From contig NZ_WSRO01000002.1 in assembly GCF_009769735.1 (NCBI RefSeq), positions 5,964,001 through 6,028,000 on the forward strand: a stretch of 64,000 nucleotides of DNA. Direction: 5' to 3'. This stretch comes from Streptomyces sp. BA2. Its GTDB lineage: Bacteria > Actinomycetota > Actinomycetes > Streptomycetales > Streptomycetaceae. This document shows, piece after piece, positions 52,542 through 60,158 of the stretch; position 1 is the stretch's first letter, and the number at the start of each line of letters is the position of its first letter. Below the pieces are notes generated by a model that was given only the letters and a program-made list of their open reading frames with translations, was not told where the DNA came from and ran no database searches. A program made the translations under genes and the position numbers.

Positions 52542-53609
52542 ATGTCGGCGTCGGAGGGTCTCGAGGCGGCGCGGGTCGCCGAAATACTGGTGGAGAGGCC
52601 GGGCGGAGAGCCCGGACGGCGCGGGTCCGGCTACCGCGTGGGGGAAAGGTCCGTACTGACGGCCGCACATGTGGTCGCGGGACCCGTGACGTCGGTGCGG
52701 GTGCGCTTCGACGCCGATCTGCCGGGGGAGTGGAGCGCCGACGTACGCGTCGTGCTGCTCGCCGAGGCCGTGGACATGGCCCTCCTGGAGATCACGAACG
52801 TGCCGCACGGGAGTGCGGCTGTCGGGAGCCCCCGCTATGGCGCCGTGCCCGAATCCGATGTGGTGCTTCCCGTCAGCGCGATGGGCTTTCCCCGTTTCAA
52901 GCTGCGGGACGACAGAATGCGCCTCCTCGACGACGGCCTCCCCAGCCAGTTCCGGGACTCCTGCCATGTCTCGGGGACCGTCTCCGTCCTGTCCAACCGC
53001 CGCGAGGGCACACTCGAACTGGCCGTTCTCGCGCCGCGCGCGGACCCCGAACCGGAGCGTTCGCCCTGGGAGGGGATGTCCGGTGCGGTGGTCTGGTCCG
53101 GCGGTGCCGTGATCGGTGTGATCAGTGCCCACCACCGCTCGGACGGCCTGGGGCGGCTCGCGGCCGGCAGGGTGGAACAGTGGTACGGCGCGCTCTCCTC
53201 GGCCGAGTTGGAACACCTGCACAAGGAAGCGGGTCTGCCCATGCCTGGAGGGCTCCGTTCCGCAGCGGATCCGGAGTGGGTGGCGGCGCCCGCCAGTCTG
53301 GCCGAACTCCCCTCTGACCTGCCGTTGCGTGAACTGATGGGGCTCGTCGACGCGTTGGTGGACGTACCGGCCCTGAAGGACGCGAGCGGCCTGGGTCTGG
53401 TGCTCTCCAGCATCGACGCGGAGATCGCTGCGAACCGGCCGAGGGACTCCAGGCTCAGGATGGACATCTACGGCGTCGTGCGCACCTGTCTGCGCTACCG
53501 GGGCACGCTAGATCAGCTCCTGGAGACTGTCCGGCTGCTGGAGGGGCAGTCGATGGAAGTGGCCCGCCTCGACCGTGAGGCGGCTCAACTGGCCAAGCGA
53601 TACTGCTGA
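52542..53609 (+). CDS. Trypsin-like serine protease with C-terminal effector-associated domain
   Basis: 355 residues, no signal peptide, so cytosolic. The chymotrypsin-fold triad is complete: His in SVLTAAHVV (about 44), Asp in EAVDMALLEI (about 79) and Ser in WEGMSGAVVW (about 180). The C-terminal 100 residues, from PLRELMGLVDALVDVPAL to LEGQSMEVARLDREA, are helical and match the effector-associated domain 2 (EAD2) pattern, a homotypic adaptor in STAND/VMAP systems. A related domain is in the protein at 60159, so the two may meet through it. Activation would cleave cellular or system targets (inference). Confidence 0.85.
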   Translation: MSASEGLEAARVAEILVERPGGEPGRRGSGYRVGERSVLTAAHVVAGPVTSVRVRFDADLPGEWSADVRVVLLAEAVDMALLEITNVPHGSAAVGSPRYGAVPESDVVLPVSAMGFPRFKLRDDRMRLLDDGLPSQFRDSCHVSGTVSVLSNRREGTLELAVLAPRADPEPERSPWEGMSGAVVWSGGAVIGVISAHHRSDGLGRLAAGRVEQWYGALSSAELEHLHKEAGLPMPGGLRSAADPEWVAAPASLAELPSDLPLRELMGLVDALVDVPALKDASGLGLVLSSIDAEIAANRPRDSRLRMDIYGVVRTCLRYRGTLDQLLETVRLLEGQSMEVARLDREAAQLAKRYC

Positions 53610-53688
53610 CTTGATGTCGGGCACGGCTCGGATGCGGGGTTTCGCAGCGTGCCGTGCTGGGCCATCATGAGGGGGAAAGGGATGGCGC

Positions 53689-53901
53689 ATGCACGGAATC
53701 GCGGGAGGGGACTTGGCAGCCGTGGAGCAATCGATGCCTGCCGTCGAGTCCGATCTCGTAGATCTCTCGGGGGTTTCTCTTGAAGCGCTGCTCTCCATGG
53801 ACGGTACGGCCATCGCCGTGTCGCTGGAACAGCTCCTGCGGCACATTGACGGCCCCCAGGCCATCGCCGTGTCGTACAACCCCCCGGACCGCATCGACTG
53901 A
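53689..53901 (+). CDS. FxsA-like ribosomal peptide precursor, variant C-terminus
   Basis: 70 residues. The segment SDLVDLSGVSLEALL (about 21-35) and the following helix with LEQLLRHID are like the leader of FxSxx-COOH (FxsA) precursors. The C-terminus, however, reads SYNPPDRID, with no Phe-x-Ser-x-x end. ATG at 53689 follows GGGGGAAAGGG; GTG at 53722 after GGGAGGGG is an alternative giving 59 residues. It lies 29 bases before the HExxH enzyme gene, its likely modifier. No radical SAM gene is in the window. The Tyr-Asn-Pro-Pro-Asp core would be the modified part (inference). Confidence 0.7.
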   Translation: MHGIAGGDLAAVEQSMPAVESDLVDLSGVSLEALLSMDGTAIAVSLEQLLRHIDGPQAIAVSYNPPDRID

Positions 53902-53930
53902 GGAGCTCGGTACGGTGCGGTGGAGGGCCC

Positions 53931-55811
53931 ATGGCGGGTGAGTCCGCGATATCTGCGGATCTGTCGTTCCACCAGCTCTCGGCGGCCGGTGCCCGTGCTC
54001 TCGCGCGCGGCGAGGGCGGCAAGGACGTGGTGGACGAGCTGCTCGCCGCCGAGCGGAGCCGCCGGCTGCTGATGCTGCGGGCCCTGGACGACGGACTCTC
54101 CCGGAGCGGCCCGCCGCTCGGCCTCGGTGCGGCGCTCTCGCCGGACGCGGCCTGGGCGCTCCTTGAGCGGGTTCAGAAACAGTCGCCCGAGGCGTTCGAG
54201 GACGTGCTCATGTGCCCGCACACCGGCATGTGGCTCTCGCTCGCGTTGCGCCGGCTCAGGGGCAAGTCGTACGAGGACGCGCCCTTGTGGGTGGTGACCG
54301 GGCATCTGTCGGCGCTGGCCGCGGCGGCGGGAGCACGGGCCGGCCTGGACTTCTCGATGACCGTTCCGGTGCGCCGCGGCGTCGTGCCGCTGCCTACGCT
54401 GGGATGCGCGGTGCTTCCGGTGACCGAGCCGTGGAGCACGGCCGAAGTCGTGGCCGAGAAGGGGTCGTTACGCGTCATCGGCGGGAACGGCGAAGTGACG
54501 GTGCCCGGCGACCGGCAGGAGAGCGGTCCGGGCTGGCATGCGGTGCGGCGCGTGAGCGTCGGGTCCGGAGACGGCGTCAAGCGGCTGGCCCTGGAGGAGC
54601 TCGACCCCTACCGGACGTTCCCCCGCCCGAGCGAGCCCTCCCTCATGTCGGCTTCGGAGGACGTGAGCTGGCGGAAGCTGCTGGCCGCCGCGTGGGAGGT
54701 CCTGCTGCGCGACGACGCGGAGAGCGCCGACGCGATGCGCCCGGGGCTGATGTCGGTGGCGCCGGTGTCGGCCAGGGAGCGGTTCCGGCCATACAGCGGG
54801 ACAGCGGGCGACGCGTTCGGCAGCGTCACGGCCTCCCACCCGGACGACGCGGCGCAGCTCGCTGCCACGCTGGTGCACGAGTTCCAGCACACGAAGCTCG
54901 GCGGTCTCATGCATCTGGAACCGCTGAGCCGCCCGGCATCGGACCCGGAGCAGCCGGACGAGCTCTTCTACGCTCCCTGGCGCGACGACCCGCGGCCCCT
55001 GGGCGGCCTGATGCAGGGGATCTACGCCTTCACGGGCGTCACCCGCTTCTGGCGTGCCCACCGGCATGCCGCCGACGCCGCGTACGCCCCGCTGGCCCAC
55101 TTCGAGTTCGCGCTGTGGCGTGCCCAGGTGTGGTCCACGCTGAATCTGGTCGCCGGTCATGGGCAGTTGACGCCGCTGGGCCGACGCGTCATCGAGGCCC
55201 TGCGCGAGAGGTGCGCGGAGTGGATGGCCGACGCGGTGCCCGGCCGGGAGCTGGAGCTGGCAGGGGAAGCCGCTGCCGACCACCGGGCCCGCTGGCGCGC
55301 GCATCATCTGCGGCCTCCCGTCACGGCCGTCGAGGAGGCCGTACGAGCCTGGCAGCGGGGGGAGAGCCGCCCGCCGGCCGCCCTGGCGGCCGAGCCCGAG
55401 CTCGTCCCGGACCCGGAAGGCAGACACTTCGACGTCGCGGCCATCCTGGCCCGCTACCGCGTCAGCGAGCCCGAAGGGACCTGGCGGCAGACCGCGGCCA
55501 TGGCGGACGGCATCAAGGGTGTCGAAGCGGCCGACGTCCTGCTGGCCCGCGGCGACCGCGCCGGAGCCCGGGACGCCTACGCCGCCCAGCTGGCCCGCGA
55601 CGGCGGCCCCGTGACCGCCTGGGTGGGCCTGGGACGGGCGCTCGGCGGCGATGCGGACGACGAGGGCGGCAGTGCCGCGGCCCGGCTCCTGCGCCGGTAC
55701 CCGGAGCGGGCCCGCGCCATGCGGGACGCGCTGCGGGCCGACACGGGCGACGGCGCGGACCCCGTACGGCTCGCCGAGTGGCTGGGCCGGGGCGGGACGA
55801 CGGGACGCTAG
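53931..55811 (+). CDS. HExxH-motif putative peptide beta-hydroxylase (aKG-HExxH family)
   Basis: 626 residues. The signature His316-Glu317-Phe-Gln-His320 lies in LVHEFQHTKLGGLMHLEPL, followed by FYAPWRDDPRPLGGLMQGIYAF and TRFWRAHRHAADAAY, the conserved core of the HExxH family that accompanies FxsA peptides (TIGR04267-type). Recent work regards the family as Fe/2-oxoglutarate peptide hydroxylases; it was first named only for the motif. The N-terminal 250 residues probably bind the peptide. Codon 180 is TTA (54468-54470). Substrate: the peptide at 53689 (inference). Confidence 0.85.
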   Translation: MAGESAISADLSFHQLSAAGARALARGEGGKDVVDELLAAERSRRLLMLRALDDGLSRSGPPLGLGAALSPDAAWALLERVQKQSPEAFEDVLMCPHTGMWLSLALRRLRGKSYEDAPLWVVTGHLSALAAAAGARAGLDFSMTVPVRRGVVPLPTLGCAVLPVTEPWSTAEVVAEKGSLRVIGGNGEVTVPGDRQESGPGWHAVRRVSVGSGDGVKRLALEELDPYRTFPRPSEPSLMSASEDVSWRKLLAAAWEVLLRDDAESADAMRPGLMSVAPVSARERFRPYSGTAGDAFGSVTASHPDDAAQLAATLVHEFQHTKLGGLMHLEPLSRPASDPEQPDELFYAPWRDDPRPLGGLMQGIYAFTGVTRFWRAHRHAADAAYAPLAHFEFALWRAQVWSTLNLVAGHGQLTPLGRRVIEALRERCAEWMADAVPGRELELAGEAAADHRARWRAHHLRPPVTAVEEAVRAWQRGESRPPAALAAEPELVPDPEGRHFDVAAILARYRVSEPEGTWRQTAAMADGIKGVEAADVLLARGDRAGARDAYAAQLARDGGPVTAWVGLGRALGGDADDEGGSAAARLLRRYPERARAMRDALRADTGDGADPVRLAEWLGRGGTTGR

Positions 55812-55813
55812 AG

Positions 55814-55849
55814 AAGGCCGGCCCGGGCGCGAAGCCCGCGGCCGGCCTT
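55814..55849. terminator. Bidirectional terminator between convergent genes
   Basis: AAGGCCGGCC (55814-55823) pairs with GGCCGGCCTT (55840-55849). It separates the HExxH gene (rightward) from the NB-ARC/TPR gene (leftward, stop at 55861). Confidence 0.8.
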
Positions 55850-55860
55850 GCCTCTTCGCG

Positions 55861-58800
55861 TTACAGCGACACCGGGTCGATGTCGCAGTTGGCCCGCATT
55901 CCTTCCTTGGCCTGAAGGGTCGCCGGGTGCGGTCCGGCCTCCTCGCGGATCCGGGGAGCGTCGAGCACGCGCTCCATGCGCTCCAGGGTGTCGGCCCGCA
56001 GCGTGTTGCCCGCGGTTTCCTCCCCGACCGCGATGAGGTCCATTGCGAGGTTGCTGGCGCAGGCCAGGGTGGTGGGGTGGTCGGGACCGAAGGTCGACTG
56101 GCAGAGCGCGAGCGTCGTCTCGCCACGCCTGCGCGCGTCCTGGTGGTGGGAGCGCGCGGCCAGGTCGCTCGCCAGGTTGATCGCACAGGCCAGCGAGATC
56201 GGGTGGCCGGGGCCGAGCCGTTCGGCGAGTGAGGTGAGAGCCGCCTCGTTCAGCCTGCACGCCTCGTCGGGCTGGCCGAGCAGGCGCAAGGTGACCGCGA
56301 GGTTGATGTCGGCCGACAGGACGTGCGGGTGGTGCGGGTCGAAGATGTTGCGGTAGCCCTGACAGGCCTTGATGCCGCGGGTGCGTGCCGCCTGGAGGTC
56401 GCCGTTCTGGCGCAGCGCCACCGACAGGGTCAGCGCGGTGGAGAGCGACTGGGGGTGGGTGTCGCCGTAGCGCCGGGTGAACAGGGCGTAGGCCTCGGTG
56501 GCGAGTTCCAGGGAGCGCGCGTGGTCGCCCTCCTTGCGGAACGACTCGCTGAGCTGGCGCATCACGCCGACCGTGGAGGGGTTGGCGCGGCCGAACACGT
56601 CACGGAAGGCGCCGAGCACCGCTTCCTGGAGGGCGCGGGCGCCGACGTAGTCCCCGGTCTCGCGGACGTCGATGGCCACGGAGTTCTCCGTGACCAGGGT
56701 CCGCTGGTCGTCGCGGCCGAACAGCCGCATCTTCAACCCCAGGGTGTGGCGGTCGAGTTCGAGCGCGCGGCGGAACTCGCCGGTCAGCCGCAGGCTCACG
56801 CCGAGGTTGTGGGCGATGTTCATCGTCGTGGGGTCGTCCTCGCCGAACGCGCGGCGGGCCCGCTCGAAGGCGGTCTCGTCCAGCTCGGCGCCCAGGGCGA
56901 AGTGGCCTTCGACGCGCCGTACGGCCGCTTCGAGCTGGATCGCGTCCAGGGCGTCTTCCCGGGTGTCCTCGCGGTCGGCGGGGGCGGTGCGTTCGTAGAT
57001 GCCCTTGAGCTGGTCCACCAGGGCGGCCGCGTCGTCGTAGCGGCCGACGACGCGGTACATGATGCACAGCCACTGGCCCATGAGGACGGTCTGCTGGTCC
57101 TCCTCGCCGAAGATCGTCAGCCAGGTGTCCCAGGCCTGCTCGGAGAAGTCGAGCGACACCTCGTGGTCGCCCCAGTAGTAGAGGTACTTGGCGATGTTCA
57201 TGACGAGCTGACGCACCCACGGCTGGTCGGACTTGATGGCGTCGGAGGCGATGACGTGACCGTACAGCTCCGCGTAGCGCTGCCAGCTGGCTGCGTTGTT
57301 CGGTGATTTCGGGTCAGCGGCGGCCAGCAGGGTGTGGGCGCCATGGCGCATGCGGGACTGCTCCTCAGGGGTCATGCGGTTGTTCAGGACGAGCTGAACA
57401 AGGCGGTGCATCTCGATGGAGTTCGTACGGTGGTCGATGCGTGCGAGGGAGTAGCGGTTCACCTCCCTTATGGCCCGCGCGAGCCGCATCGGGTCGTTCA
57501 ATGTCGCGTCGAGCTCGGGGAAGATGCTGCTGTTTCCCAGGCCGGAGAAGATGGACCGCGAAATCGGGTCGGGTGCGAAGTACGAGCAGAGCTGCAGCAG
57601 CCGCAGGGCCGACGGGCTGCGGTTCTCCAAGTGGTCGAGGGAGACGTTCCAGGCGGCTGCGACCGGCAGTTGGTAGTCCGGCGGCGGGGCCACTTCGAGG
57701 AGTTCTGTGCGCTTGTCCTCGAACAGCCGGAGGTACTCGGACGCCGGCATGCCCGTCTCCGCACGCCATGCGGCGGCCTGCTCCAGGGCGAGCGGCAGGT
57801 CTCCGAGCGCCTCGGCAAGCTGGTCGGCCTCGTCGTCCTGGAGAGGCGGCCCGGAGTGGCGCAGGAGTTCCTTGCTCTCCTCGCGGGTGAAGACGTCCAC
57901 CTCGAGAGAGCCGCCGACCAGGCCCCACCGCCTGTTGCGCGAGGTGACCAGGATCGTGCCGTTGCCCCCTGTGGGGAAGTAATGGCGAACCTGTTCCGGA
58001 TTATCGGCATTGTCGAAAATCAGCAGCCAGCGTGAGAAAGGACGGCCCTCGCGCAGCGCCTCGCGCACCGCGGGTCCCGCGATATTGGCCTCGGTGCTCG
58101 TCTCCAGGCCGAGGCGCCCCGCCAGCTCCACGAGCGCCTGCCCGATCTGGCCGGGCCGCTCCGAGGGAATCCACCAGACGATGTCGTACTCGGCCTGATG
58201 GCGGTATGCGTATTCAATGGCCAGCTGGGTCTTGCCCACGCCGCCCATGCCGTGAATCGCTTCCGGCAGGACTGTGGTCGTGCCTTCCCTCAGACGCTCG
58301 CCGAGGAGTTCGAGGAGTGCCATCCGGCCGGTGAAATTGGGGTTCCGAGGCGGTAGGTTTCCCCAGACGCGCGGCTGTGATGTGCGGTCCCCCTCCATCG
58401 TTTGCTGGGGCGTAGTCGACATCACCGATGCTCCTTCAGGATCGGGCCGAGAGACGGGGGTTCCACCGCTTTTCTCCAGGCTGACTGCGTATCGACGATC
58501 GTGCCAGCCAAGTACCCCTGCCAGCAGGGCGGCGCGCTGCATGAAACGTCCGGAGAGTGCTCTCAGCGCGGCGAGCTCCACGCGGAGGAAACCGATATTG
58601 CGACTGTTCACCCGGGGCATGGCCAGGGTGTCGAGCGGTTCGGCGGGGGAGGGGAGCAGCGAGGGGGCCCCTGTGCCGTCACCTGCCAACAGCGCGCGTA
58701 CGTCGTGCAGGATCCGAGCGGTGTCGCTGCGGCGGCCCAGCGCGAGCAGCTCCTCGCGGATGTCGGGAGCGAAGGAGAACGCCACATCCGTGACGTCGTC

Positions 58801-59760
58801 CCCCTGTCCCCCGCTGGGCCGGACGAGGCCGCTCATCAGCAGCTCCGACGCGTGCACCGGGCCCGCTCCCGGTGTGGTCTCCAGGACCTTGCGGATGAGG
58901 GGGAGGCTCAGCGGGACGGCGGATAAGCGCGTCGCCAGGGTGAAGGCCGTGGGCGAGGCGCCGGCGCGGAAGTCCGACACGCGTTCGGAGGCGGGCACCG
59001 TGCTGCGCGGGTCGGGGACGTCGTCCGTCCAGGGCAGGGCGCGCGCGGCGTCGGGCCTGCGCTTCCACTCCCGCGCCCGGATGGCGGACATCTCGAGCCA
59101 CCGCTGCTCCGGTCCCATGACGAGCTGGGTCCAGGCCTCGGCCCAGCGGTTGGTCAGGGCGAGGACCGGCACGAGGACCGCGTCGCCCTCGGCCTCGGGT
59201 TCGTCCGGGTCGCGTGACTCCACCGGGGCCTCGCGCAGCTCCCAGTCGAGCTCGCTGTTGGCCGCCCAGGCGTGGTCGGCGCGCAGCCGCACCCGGCAGA
59301 CGTCGAGGCCCGTGCGGAACCACAGCTGCTGGGGGAGCACATGCACCACGCCGACGGGACAGGTGCGGCCCCAGGCGCGCAGCAGGGGCATGACGGCGCC
59401 CGACCGCCATCCGGCCGCCAGCCCGTCGGTGAGGACGAGGATCACCCGGCGCATGTCTCCGGCGCTGCCGAGCGGTTCCTCGGGGCCCAGGCGCGCGGGG
59501 TCGGTCTCGTCCGTGCCGCGTAAGCGCAGCACGCGTACGCGCGCGAAGTCGCCTTCGCGGTTCAGCTCGTCGACCAGGTCGTCGACAGCGTGGTCCCAGA
59601 CCTTCATCGTCAGGTGGCTGTCGAGCACGAGGACCGCTTCGGAGCGCTCCTGGCTGCCCGACTGGCCGGTCCTCGCATGCCCGAGCCGGCCGAGAACGGA
59701 CGCGGCTTCACGACGTGCCCGCGTTGCCGGTCCCTGCCGCTGCCCTCCGTCGTCATGCAT
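55861..59760 (-). CDS. SAV_2336-type/NB-ARC/TPR signalling protein (FxsT-like)
   Basis: 1299 residues from ATG 59760, which has TTGAGGGCGCAT upstream; the frame is open to 59868. Residues about 1-430 resemble the SAV_2336 N-terminal domain (VLVLDSHLTMKVWD..., VILVLTDGLAAGW). The NB-ARC ATPase follows, with Walker A IHGMGGVGKTQLA (about 500-515), WLLIFDNADN and ILVTSRNRRWG. The last 450 residues are TPR repeats (VLGAFRDVFGRANPSTVGVM, YGDTHPQSLSTALTLSVALR). FxSxx-COOH loci encode such TPR proteins. STAND ATPases oligomerise on ligand sensing. Two TTA codons: 80 (59521-59523) and 279 (58924-58926). Confidence 0.88.
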   Translation of the reverse strand: MHDDGGQRQGPATRARREAASVLGRLGHARTGQSGSQERSEAVLVLDSHLTMKVWDHAVDDLVDELNREGDFARVRVLRLRGTDETDPARLGPEEPLGSAGDMRRVILVLTDGLAAGWRSGAVMPLLRAWGRTCPVGVVHVLPQQLWFRTGLDVCRVRLRADHAWAANSELDWELREAPVESRDPDEPEAEGDAVLVPVLALTNRWAEAWTQLVMGPEQRWLEMSAIRAREWKRRPDAARALPWTDDVPDPRSTVPASERVSDFRAGASPTAFTLATRLSAVPLSLPLIRKVLETTPGAGPVHASELLMSGLVRPSGGQGDDVTDVAFSFAPDIREELLALGRRSDTARILHDVRALLAGDGTGAPSLLPSPAEPLDTLAMPRVNSRNIGFLRVELAALRALSGRFMQRAALLAGVLGWHDRRYAVSLEKSGGTPVSRPDPEGASVMSTTPQQTMEGDRTSQPRVWGNLPPRNPNFTGRMALLELLGERLREGTTTVLPEAIHGMGGVGKTQLAIEYAYRHQAEYDIVWWIPSERPGQIGQALVELAGRLGLETSTEANIAGPAVREALREGRPFSRWLLIFDNADNPEQVRHYFPTGGNGTILVTSRNRRWGLVGGSLEVDVFTREESKELLRHSGPPLQDDEADQLAEALGDLPLALEQAAAWRAETGMPASEYLRLFEDKRTELLEVAPPPDYQLPVAAAWNVSLDHLENRSPSALRLLQLCSYFAPDPISRSIFSGLGNSSIFPELDATLNDPMRLARAIREVNRYSLARIDHRTNSIEMHRLVQLVLNNRMTPEEQSRMRHGAHTLLAAADPKSPNNAASWQRYAELYGHVIASDAIKSDQPWVRQLVMNIAKYLYYWGDHEVSLDFSEQAWDTWLTIFGEEDQQTVLMGQWLCIMYRVVGRYDDAAALVDQLKGIYERTAPADREDTREDALDAIQLEAAVRRVEGHFALGAELDETAFERARRAFGEDDPTTMNIAHNLGVSLRLTGEFRRALELDRHTLGLKMRLFGRDDQRTLVTENSVAIDVRETGDYVGARALQEAVLGAFRDVFGRANPSTVGVMRQLSESFRKEGDHARSLELATEAYALFTRRYGDTHPQSLSTALTLSVALRQNGDLQAARTRGIKACQGYRNIFDPHHPHVLSADINLAVTLRLLGQPDEACRLNEAALTSLAERLGPGHPISLACAINLASDLAARSHHQDARRRGETTLALCQSTFGPDHPTTLACASNLAMDLIAVGEETAGNTLRADTLERMERVLDAPRIREEAGPHPATLQAKEGMRANCDIDPVSL

Positions 59761-60158
59761 ATGCGCCCTCAAGGCGTCGAGGCGGCCAGGACAATGATGT
59801 GGAGTCCCCCAGTGCGCGGGCGTGCGTGACATCCACAAGCGCAGCGTGACAGTGCGCCCGCACAGCAAGCAAGGGGGTACGGCGGCATGGGCCGGGGCGC
59901 ACGGAAAACGTGCTAGAAGTCACGCCCGCCCCGGGGAAAGCCGTGCCTACGGCGGAAAACGTGACGCCCCCGGCGTGCGGCTCCGTGCGCCCGGTCGGCA
60001 GGTGCGTGCGCCCGGTCGGCAGGTGCGTGCGCACGGCCGACAGGTGCGTGCGCCCGGCGCGAAGCAGCCGCACGGCAGCGGAGGCCGGCTCGTTCACGGC
60101 GCGGCACCCCCTCTCGCCATGTGCGGGAGGTTCACGGACCCGTCGCCGGCGGGCCCGT
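59761..60158. other. Intergenic region upstream of the NB-ARC/TPR gene
   Basis: About 400 bases between two leftward genes. It must contain the promoter of the NB-ARC/TPR gene and holds a 21-bp tandem repeat (listed separately). A leftward frame (59753-60097) crosses the repeat but overlaps the downstream start and lacks coding character. Confidence 0.55.
59985..60058. repeat. 21-bp tandem repeat upstream of the NB-ARC/TPR gene
   Basis: Three and a half direct units of GTGCGCCCGGTCGGCAGGTGC begin at 59985, 60006, 60027 and 60048. The first two are identical, the third has three changes. Being 21 bp (two helical turns), they could array a DNA-binding protein on one face, or be simple slippage. 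Confidence 0.85.

Noticed and set aside
59761..59868. Longer start (59868) of the NB-ARC/TPR protein
   Set aside because: ATG at 59760 has a ribosome site; the extra 36 residues look non-coding.
59985..60058. Possible CRISPR-like array
   Set aside because: Units are directly adjacent without spacers, so it is a plain tandem repeat.
59753..60097. Leftward 114-codon frame with RTHLPTG repeats
   Set aside because: It only reflects the 21-bp DNA repeat, overlaps the downstream start and has no ribosome site or domain.
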